Source: Adenophora triphylla var. japonica
Lineage: Eukaryota > Streptophyta > Magnoliopsida > Asterales > Campanulaceae
Reading direction: 5' to 3'
NCBI GenBank assembly: GCA_022495995.1
Contig: JAFEMH010001453.1
Span: 372,001 to 436,000, forward strand
Length of the DNA stretch: 64,000 bases
Shown piece after piece: positions 1 to 10,450 of this stretch. The translations under genes were made by a program, and so were the position numbers. Each line of letters begins with the position of its first letter. Position 1 is the stretch's first letter. The notes beneath the pieces are model-generated. The model ran no database searches, had not been told where the DNA came from, and saw only the letters and a program-made list of their open reading frames with translations.

Positions 1-340
1 GCAAATTTGGCCTTGAATGCTCATCTCAGCTATATACAGACGATCCTATACTGTTCAGTTCTACTGAGTCATTGTAACAAACTAACCTACAATGTAACTA
101 TCTAATAACCCTTAAGTTATATTTACATCTTGGTCCCCTGTACATCTATTGTTTCCACTCACATCCTCTGACTTTGACATATGGACAGTACCTTGACGAT
201 TGCAGAGAACGGCGGATGAAATCGATTAGAGAGGGGCGAGGGAAACCTTGACGATTGCAGAGAACGACTAATGAACAAGAAGAATCGAACAATAGAGGGG
301 ATTATTACGGTTTACAGACGGCTAATCGAACAATAGAGGG

Positions 341-463
341 AAACCTTGACGACGATTGCAGAACAATAGAGGGTTACCTTGACGACGATTGCAGAAACCT
401 TGACGACGACGATTGCAGAAACCTTGACGACGATTGCAGAAACCTTGACGACGACGATCGCAG
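341..463. repeat. GAC-rich minisatellite
   Basis: Five tandem units of about 20-24 bases built on ccttgacgacgattgcagaa. Units differ by whole GAC triplets (two or three GAC per unit), so length changes keep frame and leave a short ORF (255-494) with repeated Asn-Leu-Asp-Asp-Asp-Cys-Arg. Scattered single units lie upstream at 192-270. I read this as a simple tandem repeat rather than a protein gene. Confidence 0.8.
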
Positions 464-599
464 AGAACGGCAGGAAAGGTGGAAGTTGGCGTGAGATTGG
501 ATAGAGGGATGGTGCGGGAGAGGCGTAGTGGGCGAAGAGCAGGGAGGGTTTTGGGAGGTTTCCTTTCTTTTTTTTTTTTTAATTTAATTATTTGCTAAC

Positions 600-729
600 G
601 TTAAAGACCCAATTTGGCCGTCCCATTAATTTCATCCGCGTACAGCTGACTTATTAAGGGGATAATAGGGACCAGAGAGTTCTCCCGACCCAAAAAATTC
701 AGTCCCTAATAATGACTTTTTTTGTAGTG
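600..729. mobile_element. CACTA-like transposon terminus (right end)
   Basis: The stretch ends with tttttttgtagtg, the reverse complement of CACTACAAAAAAA, which is the usual terminal signature of plant CACTA (En/Spm) transposons. The partner end is not visible and may lie left of the window. No transposase is seen, so this would be a non-autonomous or truncated copy. The call rests on a 13-base terminus only. Confidence 0.45.
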
Positions 730-1348
730 ATTACTTCTTGTTGTTCATATTAGTTTTCACCCCACCCTCAACTTGGTAACTCGTAACATTGAATTCTTCC
801 CCCGTTCTGGTGTACCTAGAAAGTCAAGCTACTACAAAGATCATGGAGAGCTAGAGATTTGCATACGAAAAATAAAGTGCACGATATTTTCTTTATTTGC
901 TAGAGAACCAAAAAGGTAAGGTAGAGCTGAGGAAAATGAGGAAACTTTCAATACTTTCTAAACTATGAGACTTCAGTTTAAGGGGAGACATTGAATACAG
1001 TACCACACAACCATTCAATGGACGACCGCAAGCAAGTAGTTCAACGGATTTTGTCATAGCCAGCTCTTCTTTTCTACCCCTGCTATTCAAAGGAATGCCC
1101 TGGCATTAGTGTTCTATAATAGATGGTAAAGCTCACAGTGAGGCCCAACTCTTATTGTTATGGGTTATCTTCACTTTTTTTGTAAACTGGAGTATAGTCT
1201 CTTATCATAAGAGCTAATGATAGCATATCTTGAAAACAAAAAAGCAAAAAAGATCACTGCTCCGAAAATATTCAAATAGAAAACCTAACATGAAAGAAGA
1301 ATAGAAGGCAAAGATCCATCATCAAGGTCACTTGGGAAAGAAAAGTAC
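730..1348. other. no gene recognised
   Basis: Short minus-strand ORFs (for example 893-1090) have no recognisable motif and no plausible codon pattern. If the NDB exon at 1349-1568 belonged to a working gene, the following exons should lie here on the minus strand. I could not find the next conserved NDB block in this stretch. Confidence 0.5.
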
Positions 1349-1568
1349 CTGACCAATCTGTTTCATAAAGTCCATTATGACAGGACGGGTCCCAATACCA
1401 GTTGACCAGACCACCATTCCATATGGTATAAAAGAGATTTGCCCAGTTTTAATTTCTTTTGTGGAAATATCTTTATCTGAGACTTTCACAACCATTGCAC
1501 CAGTTTTCAAATCAATGCCATCTCTATGGAATTTCTCCTCTGCAAATGTTGTTATTCTTTCGTCAAAC
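1349..1568 (-). pseudogene. single exon of an NDB-type external NAD(P)H dehydrogenase
   Basis: The minus strand encodes a 73-residue block beginning FDERITTFAEEKF and ending GTRPVIMDFMKQIGQ, with the signature IPYGMVVWSTGIGTRP between. In plants this belongs to the type II NAD(P)H dehydrogenases of the NDB group, FAD enzymes on the outer face of the inner mitochondrial membrane that pass electrons to ubiquinone without pumping protons. The exon is open throughout and has an AG acceptor (tttgcag) at 1570-1569 and a GT donor at 1348-1347, so splicing signals look intact. Neighbouring exons, which would carry the FAD/NAD domains and C-terminal EF-hand region, were not found in the 1.3 kb downstream or 1.5 kb upstream. 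It is either a captured exon, a gene relic, or one exon of a gene with very long introns. Confidence 0.7.
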
Positions 1569-2605
1569 CTGCAAATAGAATGGTCTTAATGGTATGAGGA
1601 CACATGGTGGAAAAGAAGAACTGCATGCATGCCTAGAGATTCAATACTCAAATATCGAGGCCCATTAAGCTTAAACATCAGTGGTGGATACCTCCAACAT
1701 TTGAATACAAACAAGAGAAAACAAAAATGCTAGTGATGTAACATAAATTTCTAGAAGCCTAAGATGTTGCACGACTTTACTAAAGACCCTCTATATAAGT
1801 AAAATAGGAAATAATGAAAGGTACATGGACATCGCTAAACCATCTTAATAATTCCCAGGTTCCTCTTACAGACCCAAGATATTTGTTCAGCATATCGTCA
1901 TGAACAACAGTACGTAAGTTAGGCATTAGAATGAAATGAAATCAAAGGAACTGCTGCACTGCATATCAACGTGAATAATCAACGATTAGCCTACCAAATT
2001 CGGACCATCCTTTAAACATTGAATGTGCTCACTAACCTTAATGAACCGATTGATAAAGTCGGAGATAACTCCATAACATCCTCAATAATAATTTCGAATA
2101 TAATGGCTAAAAAATCATTAAGAATTTCAAAAATGGTTTTCAATTTCAAAGCCCTAAATTTTAGGGATTTAGAAATTTAGGGAATTGAGTTTAGGATCAG
2201 AGGGAGAGATGATTAAGGGAGACAAATAAGTACCTTAACTTGGTCTAAACAGCGTCGAACACCGGAGGGAGAGGGATAAGCATCCTTATTGTTGAAGTAA
2301 ATAACTCAGAACCATGTCCAGTAATTCATTTGGATATGGCAGGCACATCAAACATACCTCCTCCTTCGTCGATGCTGGTCCGGTTAATCCGCCAATGCCG
2401 ACATTAAACATTTAGACCTGCTTTGAAGCCCTAAATTGAAGCCCTAATTTTGAGTTTGGAAAAGGTTGAATTTGGGGAAAAATGGTGAAATTGAAATCAC
2501 AAGTCGAGAGATTTAGAGTAAATCCTGTACCTTCACGACCTTGACGATGGCGATGGTGGTTATGCCGGTACCTGAATTTGCGTCGGAAGGATGCCGGAGA
2601 AAGGA
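1569..2605. other. no gene recognised
   Basis: AT-rich sequence without a supported coding region. The piece next to 1568 reads on the minus strand as intron sequence ending in a polypyrimidine-like stretch and tttgcag. The part from 2400 to 2760 is GA/TC rich on the minus strand and resembles a 5' untranslated or promoter region, but no start can be chosen. Confidence 0.4.
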
Positions 2606-2675
2606 GAGATTCCGGTGGAGATCGAAGATGTGAGGAGCTCGAGATTCCGGTGGAGATCGAAGATGTGAGGAGCTC
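2606..2675. repeat. perfect 35-bp tandem duplication
   Basis: The 35 bases from gagattccggtggagatcga onward to gagctc occur twice back to back (2606-2640 and 2641-2675) without a difference. Overlapping minus-strand ORFs in several frames here show duplicated peptide blocks that follow from this repeat. A G run and a TG microsatellite follow at 2731-2750. Confidence 0.9.
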
Positions 2676-2856
2676 GAGATCTGGAGAGGCGCACGGAGAG
2701 AGAACGGCGAAGAGGAGGGGCTGAAAGAGAGGGGGGGGGGTGTGTGTGTGAGACAAACGACTTTTGAAAAAAAAAAAAATGGAAAGTCATCAACTTGGTT
2801 TGCCCGGGCAACTGGCCGACCCCTCGGTTGGGTAAGGTTGTTTCCAAAAGTTTGCC

Positions 2857-2885
2857 ACATGTCACCCAATAATTGGGTGACATGT
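2857..2885. repeat. perfect 14-bp-arm hairpin
   Basis: acatgtcacccaat and its exact reverse complement are separated by one A. This could be a cruciform-forming site or a relic terminal inverted repeat; nothing around it shows which. It lies at a sharp transition from GC-richer sequence into very AT-rich DNA. Confidence 0.85.
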
Positions 2886-3406
2886 TTTTATATAAATATA
2901 TTTTTAAAATTAATATATTTTATATAATTATATAAAATAAAAAAATAGAAAATATATCAAGTAAATTATAAATTATGAATTTATAATTGTATGGGTAATT
3001 ATTTTTAATAATTGTACGGGTAATTTTAGAAATATTATTACTAATATATTATTTTAAAAAAAAATAAAATGATAAGTATTTTAGATAAGTTGGAGTAAAG
3101 AGAAATAAATATTTTATTAAAAGGTTGGGTTGGGGTTGGGTCACTGATGGGAGTATAAATTATATAAGGTTGGAGTTGTGTATATGAAACTGAGAGAAAT
3201 TAATATTTTAATAGAGGTTGGGTTGGGTCAGGATCACTGATGGGGGTTGTGTATATGGAAGTGAGACAGCGCTTCTATTGAGCGATTTGCAAGCTTTCAC
3301 TAACATAACATTTTATTTATATGCGCTATCTTAGTTAAATTTTTTTTTAATTTTTTTTTTGTTTTGATTATTAAATTTAAAGTTGTGGATGCGCTATGTA
3401 AGTTTA
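2886..3406. repeat. AT-rich spacer with an imperfect direct duplication
   Basis: No gene is seen. Blocks at about 3104-3190 and 3175-3265 share ttaatattttaat, ggttgggttgggt, cactgatggg and gtgtatatg in the same order, so the stretch carries an old direct duplication. Oligo-T tracts follow at 3340-3360. Confidence 0.5.
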
Positions 3407-3445
3407 CACCTTAGATAGCGTTTTTTAAAAACGCTATCTAAGGTG
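3407..3445. repeat. perfect 19-bp-arm hairpin
   Basis: caccttagatagcgttttt and its exact reverse complement flank a single T. Degenerate copies of the core gcgctat lie at 3321 and 3391, giving the look of transposon subterminal repeats. It ends about 27 bases before recognisable copia LTR sequence begins, so it may mark an element that truncated that LTR. Confidence 0.85.
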
Positions 3446-3471
3446 CGATTCCTAAGATCCAATCTGTACTA

Positions 3472-3953
3472 GTGCTTGCTCGGCCGAGCAGTATGAACAA
3501 CACGGCCGTGCAGTTCATAAGACACGGCCGTGCAGCTTGGCAGAATTTCACTAGACATATGTGCTCGGCCGAGCGAGTCCCTTGACTCGGCGAAAGCTTC
3601 CGAACAGGTGCCTTTTCAAAGTGAAAAGACACATTGCTTGGCTAAAGTCATGTCTTTTGAATGTACCATTTTACTGATACCTCTCCATCTGTTTAAATAC
3701 AGATGTTTGATCTCATTTGTAACACACATAACATACAAGAGTGATACAACAATAACGAAAGCAAAACAATTCTCAAGTTTTTGATTTGTTCTCTTTGCCT
3801 AGAAACAAATTGCGTGATTGTCTTATCCCAATAAAGATTTTGTGTAACCTAGGCATTAAGGGTCGAAATACTTTATTCGAAAAGTGGATTATACACGATT
3901 CAATCACATATCCGGCCTCAGTATTAAGATCAAGACCCTATATTTCCCCTACA
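3472..3953 (+). repeat. truncated 5' LTR of the copia element
   Basis: Aligns with bases 8051-8533 of the 3' LTR, with small differences concentrated in the CGGCCG palindromes. It starts at gtgcttgctcggccgag and ends ...cccctaca. The 5' portion present in the 3' LTR (7783-8050) is absent here. Confidence 0.9.
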
Positions 3954-3978
3954 AACGAATAAAGTATTTGTGATACTC

Positions 3979-4923
3979 ATGGCTGATGGAAGTACTTTGA
4001 AGAAGATGAAAACTAAGTTTGGAAAGCTGGACAAATTTGAAGGATAAGATTTCCGGCGTTGGCAGAAAAAGATGCACTTCCTGTTAACAACGTTAAAAGT
4101 GGTGTATGTTCTATCTACCCCTATTCCGGAATTGCTTGAAGATGACAACTTGGAAGCAATCAGACGTAGATCAAAGTGGGAGAACGATGACTACATCTGC
4201 AGAGGACACATTTTAAACGGTATGTCTGATTCTCTATTTGACATCTATCAAAATGAGGAATCTGCTAAAGAGTTATGGGATTCTCTTGAATCCAAGTACA
4301 TGGCAGAGGATGCCTCTAGTAAGAAGTTCCTTGTGAGTAATTTTAATAATTACAAGATGGTCGATTCAAGACCTGTCATGGAACAGTTCAATGATCTCCT
4401 TAGAATCCTTGGACAATATACACAACATGGGTTGAAGATGGATGAGTCAATATCGGTTTCAAGTGTGATTGATAAGTTGCCTCCCTCCTGGAAGGATTTC
4501 AAACACACTTTGAAACATGGTAAAGACGATCCGTCTTTGGTTCAACTTAGTAGTCACTGCGCATGTGAGGAATCTCTTAGGGCGCAAGAGGATGACAAAG
4601 GCAAAGGAAAAGAAGTTCTTGGACCCTCGGTCAATATGATTGATGAGGGTGGAAACAATAAAAACAAAGGAAAGAAACGTAGTTTCAAAGACAATGGTTC
4701 TGGTTCCAACAAGAAGCCTAAATTGGCATGTTGGAAGTGTGGCAAAACTGGTCACTTTAAGAAGGATTGTCGTGTTGGAAACAACAAGAAAGGCGCAAGC
4801 ACAAGTGGTTCGGGAAAGGGGTATAAGGACCATTCTCAAAACCAAGGTCAGAATTTAATACATAGTTGGAACAGATTTATTAAAAATTCTGTTTCACTAA
4901 TTTCTGAGGCATTTTATGTGTAG
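3979..4923 (+). pseudogene. gag: copia gag (nucleocapsid) with a nonsense codon
   Basis: ATG at 3979, 25 bases after the LTR, opens a frame running to TAG at 4921-4923. It is interrupted by TAA at 4045-4047 (codon 23), where the family normally has a coding residue before DFRRW. Downstream it is open for 283 codons. It has the UBN2-type gag fold region, then a lysine/asparagine-rich stretch and a zinc knuckle CWKCGKTGHFKKDC (C-X2-C-X4-H-X4-C) near residue 253 of the full frame. Gag packages element RNA into virus-like particles. The protease continues in the same frame after the TAG, so gag and pol were one polyprotein. Confidence 0.9.
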
Positions 4924-5360
4924 GATGATGCTATTGCGTGGTGGATTGATTCCGGGGCCACAACTCATGTTTGTTAAGATCGTTGTTGGTTTAAGACATA
5001 CGAACCAATGGAAGACGGATCTGTCCTTTACATGGGCGATGTCCATTCCGCTCCTGTTCAAGGAAAAGGAAGTGTGGTATTGGAATTCAGTTCGGAAAAA
5101 CTATTTCTTTGTTTAATGTATTGTATGTAATAAAACTTCGTTTCTGGTCCTGTATTGAACAAGTGTGGATACAAACAAGTATATGAATCCGATAAGTATA
5201 CCTTATCGAAGTCTGGTGTATTTGTAGGATTTGGTTATAATGGGATGTTTATGTTTAATTTAAATAAAATTCCTAGTTCTATTTATATGACTTCTTCTGT
5301 TGTTATCAATTCTTTGTAATGGCATGCTCGGTGGAAAATGTAATATTTCGAAGGCTTTCA
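4924..5360 (+). pseudogene. pol: copia protease and pre-integrase remnant
   Basis: In the gag frame after the TAG, AWWIDSGATTHVC holds the catalytic D-S-G of the retroviral-type aspartic protease, followed at once by TAA (4975-4977). Protease similarity continues to about 5120. A GAG-pre-integrase block (NKCGYKQVYESDKYTLSKSG, then WHAR at about 5320) follows in other frames. The zinc-binding and DDE core of integrase are absent, replaced by about 150 bases of unassigned sequence. Confidence 0.82.
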
Positions 5361-5515
5361 ATTCTTAATGTAAGATTATCCCATTTTGAACATAGCCACC
5401 ATCATTAGATGCGTTGTGAGTTTGTTCAAATGCATAGCCACGCATTTAATAATGTGTTGTGAGTATGCGGATCTACTTGCTTTGGTTGAATATTGATTCA
5501 CCATTAAGTTAAGAA

Positions 5516-6829
5516 TTGATAAGTATTTCGGATGAATCTCAAATGAATGATCATTTGATTGAGGTACCAAGTGAGACACCTGAACCTCGTAAAAGTAAAA
5601 GAGAAAGGAAAGCTAAATCATATGGTTCTGATTTTCAACTATATTTAGTTATGGGATCAAGAGATCAAATTGAATCTCAATACTCTTACTGTTATAGTAT
5701 AGAGGAGGATCCAAGAACCTATGATGAAGCAATAAAATCTCGAGATGCTGATTTTTGGAAAGAAGCAATCGATGATGAGATTAGTTCTATTATGGAAAAT
5801 AATACATGGGTCTTGTCTGATTTACCACCAGGCTGTAAACCTTTAGGGTGCAAATGGATCTTCAAAAGGAAGATGAAAGTCGATGGAACAATTGACAAGT
5901 TTAAAGCTCGATTGGTAATCCAAGGCTTTAGACAAAAGGAAGGAATCGATTACTTCGATACCTATGAACCGGTTGCTCGTATCACTACTATTAGATTACT
6001 AATAGCTTTGGCAGCTATTCAGAATCTATTGATCCATCAAATGGATGTCAAAACAGCATTTTTAAATGGTGATTTGGAAGAAGAAGTGTATATGAAACAA
6101 CCTGAAGGATTTGTTATGCCAGGTAATGAGCATAAGGTATGTAAGTTAATTAAGTCATTACATGGACTGAAGCAAGCACCTAAACAGTGGCATCAAAAGT
6201 TTGATGAGGTTGTTTTGTCGAATGGTTTTGTATTAAATCAGTTCGAAAAATGTGTATATAGCAGATTTGATGAATCCGGTAAAGGTATAATCATCTGCCT
6301 ATATGTTGATGACATGTTGATTTTTGGCACAGACCAAAATGTAGTTGATGAAACTAAGAAGTTTTTGTCGTCAAAGTTTTCTATGAAGGACATGGGAGAA
6401 GCCGACGTAATTCTTGGTATAAAGATTAAACGGATGAACAAGGGAATTGCAATTACACAATCTCATTATATTGAGAAAATTCTCAAGAGGTTTAATTGTG
6501 ATGATTGTTCTAAAGTTAGTACTCCCATGGACCCTACTGAGAAACTTGTATCAAACACTCGCGTGAACCCGTGTCACACTCGAATACTCAAAAGCCATAG
6601 GCGGCTTGATGTATGCTATGACGGCACTCGACCCGATATTGCTTATGCGGTTGGAAGATTGAGCAGTTCACTAGTAATCCTAGTAGACAAAGATTGGCAT
6701 GCTATAACAAGGGTGTTCAAGTACTTAAAAGGTACTATGGACTATGGTTTGTGTTATAGTGGACATCCTTCTATATTAGAAGGTTACATGATGTTAGTGG
6801 ATCAACCAAGAAGATTCATCTTCTACTAG
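5516..6829 (+). pseudogene. pol: copia reverse transcriptase
   Basis: A 437-codon open frame. It starts in the variable linker (EPRKSKRERKAKSYG), then carries the RVT_2 domain: W-I-F-K-R-K-M-K, ARLVIQGFRQKEGIDYFDTY, HQMDVKTAFLNGDLEEEVYM, the catalytic LYVDDMLIFG (about residue 265) and MGEADVILGIKI. The C-terminal part departs from the family (VNPCHTRILKSHRRLDV) before TRPDIAYAVGRLSS, implying a pair of compensating frame changes around 6560-6610. The frame ends at 6829, in the middle of where RNase H should begin. The named start is internal to the original polyprotein. Confidence 0.92.
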
Positions 6830-6837
6830 CGGTTGGA

Positions 6838-7245
6838 GTGTTCTTGCTTGGAGGAGGTGCCATTTCTTGGGCTTCTAAAAAGCGTACATGTATTACACAT
6901 TCTACAATGGAATCCGAGTTTGTAGCATTGGTCGTCACTGGAAAAGAAGCGGAGTGGCTTCGGAACGTGATATATGAGATTCCATTATGGTCAAAACCGA
7001 TATCACCAATGTCTATCCATTGTGATAGTGCTGCCACCTTGGCTAGGGCCTATAGTCAGATTTATAATGGCAAGTCTAGACACTTGGGTGTCAGACATAG
7101 TATGATTCGGGAGTTAATCATGAATGGTGTGATATCAGTTGAGTTTGTTCGGTCGCAACAAAATTTGGCTGACCACTTGACGAAGGGGTTAGCCAGAGAC
7201 TTGGTAAATAAGTCTATAATGGGAATGGGATTAAAGTCCATTTAA
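6838..7245 (+). pseudogene. pol: copia RNase H domain
   Basis: Continues the polyprotein in a different frame from RT, so one frameshift lies near 6800. Recognisable blocks are [60 protein letters not shown] and [15 protein letters not shown]. The E of MESE and the D of HCDS match the catalytic acidic positions of the copia RNase H fold. The stop at 7243-7245 is the natural end of pol. The 540 bases that follow, up to the LTR, are untranslated. Confidence 0.9.
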
Positions 7246-7767
7246 TCCTCTAATTGTGAGATACCCAATTCCCTTCTAATACAACGTTGGAAGCTTGAAT
7301 TCAATGTGGAAAGCTCGCAGTTGGAGATTGAAACACATGTTATTATCTTTCCCAAGGTATGTGTTCGATCAGACCTGCAAGTAAAGGTTAGGTTGAAGAA
7401 TATCTTCTTAATAGTTCCTTTGAAAAATTGCAAATGCAGGTGCAAGATTAAAAGGAACTACCTATGTGGACATGAAGTTTTGTCGCTTCAAGAAGCTAGG
7501 ACTTGGCTTCCTATATGTTCACTATTGGATATGGACACATGACTTGTAATAGTGTCAAGGTTAAACAAAGAGAATTTTACTGAACTTATGTGTATAGTAT
7601 CTTCAGGTATTCATATGAGTTGACGGGTTCAATCGTTACGACACCCCGATTCTCGAGTATTTGAAATGTGTATTATACTAAGATGAAAATTCAATCGCAA
7701 GACATTTTCATTTATGCATTCGTTTGTTTCGTTATTTATAAAGTTTAGTAAATCAAAGGATTACACT

Positions 7768-7782
7768 AAAATGGAAGGGATT
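7768..7782 (+). other. polypurine tract of the copia element
   Basis: aaaatggaagggattt directly precedes the TG that opens the 3' LTR at 7783, the expected position of the plus-strand primer. It is mostly purine but interrupted by one T. Confidence 0.6.
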
Positions 7783-8533
7783 TGTTGGTGATTTTGTAAT
7801 CATCAACTTATTTTATTGTAATGGTGATTTACTAAGAGATCAATGTGATTCGTATTAGACTCGGATACGAGTAAGGAAAAGTGTGGAGTACAGACTCGTT
7901 TGAGCTAAAACGAAGTCAACCTCGATAAAGAAGTAAAAGTTAAAGGGTAGCACATTTTGTTGATGTGCTCGATCGAGCAGAGTCCTTGACTCGGCCGAGC
8001 AGAGCATATCAGATTGGCCAAGTTTCGGAGAGTCTTGCCGCCGAGGCATGTGCCTTGCTCGGCCGAGCAAGATGAACAACACGGCCGCATACTCATAAGA
8101 CACGGCCGTGCGGCTTGGCGTAATTTCACTAGACATATGTGCTCGGCCGAGCGAGTCCCTTGACTCGGCCGAGCAGTTCCTGAACAGGTGCCTTTTCAAA
8201 GTGAAAAGACACATTGCTTGGCTAAAGTCATATCTTTTGAATGTACCCTTTTACTGATACCTCTCCATCTGTTTAAATACAGATGTTTGATCTCATTTGT
8301 AACACACATAACATACAAGAGTGGTACAACAATAACGAAAGCAAAACAATTCTCAAGTTTTTGATTTGTTCTCTTTGCCTAGAAACAAATTGCGTGATTG
8401 TCTTATCCCAATAAAGATTTTGTGTAACCCATGCATTAAGGGTCGAAATACTTTATTCGGAAAGTGGATTATACACGATTCAATCACATATCCGGCCTCA
8501 GTATTAAGATCAAGACCCTATATTTCCCCTACA
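7783..8533 (+). repeat. 3' LTR of the copia element
   Basis: 751 bases opening TGTTGGTGATTTTG and closing CCCCTACA. It holds several near-perfect palindromes with core CGGCCG or CGATCG (for example gctcgatcgagc at 7968, ctcggccgagca at 7991 and 8059, cacggccgtg at 8102), upstream of gtttaaatacaga at 8271, a possible TATA region. The last 480 bases match the 5' LTR remnant. Confidence 0.9.
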
Positions 8534-8916
8534 GTTTCTGCACTAATCTTCGGGTTATCAAGCACATGTCGTTGCTTATTGACAGAAACATTATGTAATC
8601 CATCTCATAATCTATCAATGTTTTATCTTTCTTATTCGTTCATCCCTAAATAAGTGTTGCTTCTTTTCTTCAAGATAATTATTTCTATTTGATATCAAAA
8701 ATTAGTTAATTAACCATTTCCTTCATTCAAAGACACTTTAATTATACAGACCATCTTTCAGAAATAACAGTGAAGCTACCTCTTTTTTTATTACGCGTTT
8801 TTTCGTTATAATCCATAATGCACCCTTCAGATCAGGTCAACTATCAACCAACCATTCCCAACATTTTTATATAAACAAGAAGCAGAAATGCCTCAATTAT
8901 GTACCATAAAGAATAA
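8534..8916. other. spacer between copia and Athila-type elements
   Basis: No coding region. Bases 8808-8866 (ttataatccataatgcaccc and onward) resemble 34795-34855, the sequence upstream of the SABATH methyltransferase relic, at very roughly 70 percent by eye. A possible TATA box, tttttatataaac, is at 8864. This may be a relic of the same promoter family, cut off by the LTR at 8917. Confidence 0.4.
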
Positions 8917-9617
8917 TGTGGTGGATTATGCTATATGTAATTCCCTCTTTTCCTTGACATATTATCCATATTCTGATGCATTTAGCTTAGTTTTGATGTA
9001 ATTTTGGAATAGTACGTTAAATGAGATTTTATTGTAATTCGAGGGTATTTGAGTTGTTTTATTTCATATCCGGATGTAATATTTTCAAGAAGCAAAAGTC
9101 AAGTCTAAAAGGGATCAACATTGTGAAGCTGGAGACTGTTTTGCAGAAATTTGAGAAATTCAGGGACCAAACTGCAATTATGAAAAATCCGGGAGTAAAC
9201 TGAAATTATAAAGTTCAGGAGCCAAACTGCAAATCTGAAAAATTGAAGGACTAAAGTGCAAAGATGGAAAGCAGTGACTAAAGTGTAAAAGAGAAAAGTA
9301 CAGTGACCAAAGGTACAACTGGTGACCCTGTTCACGAATCATGCCTTCGTTCAGCACTAGGGCTGTTACGCGAACCGAACAGGTTTGGGCTCGGCTCGTA
9401 AAAGCTCGAGCTCGAGAAGGCTCGAGTCTAACTCGAGCTCGAGCTCAACCCGATTTTCAGGCTCTAAATTTTTTCGAGCTCGACTCGTTTGTTCAGTGAG
9501 CTTTGATCGGGATCGACTCGTTTAAGCTCGGATCAGGATCGGCTCATTAAAAGCTCGAATAAAAAATTTCGCAAACGATTCGAGCTCGAGACCGAGCTCG
9601 GCTCGATAAGCTCGACT

Positions 9618-10450
9618 CTGATTTCTTTATTATACTTTTTGTAAAAAACTTCAATACTAAAAAAAGTTCAAAATATTTATTTCTATTCATAAAAAATAAA
9701 AAAACTATACATTTATACATAAAAATTAAAGGATTTTACCCGTCCCTGATTTCTTTATTATACTTTCATTTGTTTAGTTTTTTCTAACTTTTTTTTATAT
9801 AACTTTTTGAAAAAAACTTCGATACTAAAAAAAGTCCAAAATGTTTATTTCTATTCATAAAAAATAAAAAAATTATACATTTATACATAAAAATTAAAGG
9901 GTTTTACCCATCCCTGATTTCTTTATTATAATTTCATTTGTTTAGTTTTTTTCTAACTTTTTTTATATAATTTTTTTTGAAAAATTTCAATACTAAAAAA
10001 AGTCCAAAATGATTATTTCTATTCATAAAAAATAAAAAAACTATACATTTATACCAGTGTTCTAAAAGACCTCGCCTAAGGGCGCCTAGGCCCCGCCTAG
10101 GCGCTAGGCCCCTCTCCAACGCCTAGTTCTAAGCCCCGCCTAGGTCCCAACTAATCCTGACTAATCTCGACTAGTCCCCGCCTAGGCGCTAGGCCCGGCT
10201 CCGCCGCCTAGCATCCGCCTAGCGCTTTTTAGAACCTTGATTTATACATAAAAATTAAAGTGTTTTTACTCGTCCCTGATTTCTTTATAATACTTTCATT
10301 TTGTTTAGTTTTTTCTAACTTTTTTAATATAAATTTTTTGAAAGAAAACTTCAATGCTAAAAAAAGTCCAAAATGTTTATTTCTATTCATAAAAAATAAA
10401 AAAAAACTATATATTTTTACATAAAAATTAAAGGATTTTACCCATCCCTG
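9618..10450. repeat. AT-rich tandem array inside the hAT element
   Basis: About four units of roughly 130-175 bases, each running from ccctgatttctttattata through ttctattcataaaaaataaa to taaaaattaaag.gttttaccc. Units begin near 9618, 9745, 9913 and 10276. The third is interrupted by the MITE at 10055-10239. No coding potential. Confidence 0.8.
10055..10239. mobile_element. 185-bp hAT MITE (CAGTGTTCTAAAAG type)
   Basis: Ends cagtgttctaaaag and ctttttagaaccttg are near inverted repeats, flanked by a perfect 8-bp duplication atttatac (10047-10054 and 10240-10247). The interior is GC-rich with repeated gcctaggcg palindromes, in sharp contrast to its AT-rich host. Removing it restores the tandem unit of the enclosing array. 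Confidence 0.92.

Larger units (their letters stand above)
3472..8533 (+). mobile_element. decayed Ty1/copia LTR retrotransposon
   Basis: A plus-strand element with gag, protease, reverse transcriptase and RNase H in copia order, between two LTR copies ending in the same tatttcccctaca (3953 and 8533). The 5' LTR has lost its first ~270 bases. The integrase core is missing between the pre-integrase domain (to about 5360) and the region upstream of RT (from about 5516). Gag, protease and the RT/RNase H junction carry stops or frame changes, so it cannot be autonomous. A copia-type initiator-Met primer site is not recognisable after 3953. Confidence 0.93.

Noticed and set aside
893..1090. Minus-strand 65-codon ORF as a downstream exon of the NDB gene
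   Set aside because: The peptide does not match the NDB region expected after the conserved exon, and no matching splice sites are seen.
2412..2883. Overlapping minus-strand ORFs of 107-118 codons
   Set aside because: Three frames open together across a duplicated, low-complexity tract; Ser/Pro/His-rich peptides without a domain.
7306..7542. 78-codon ORF after copia RNase H
   Set aside because: It lies in the untranslated tail between the pol stop and polypurine tract and has no domain.
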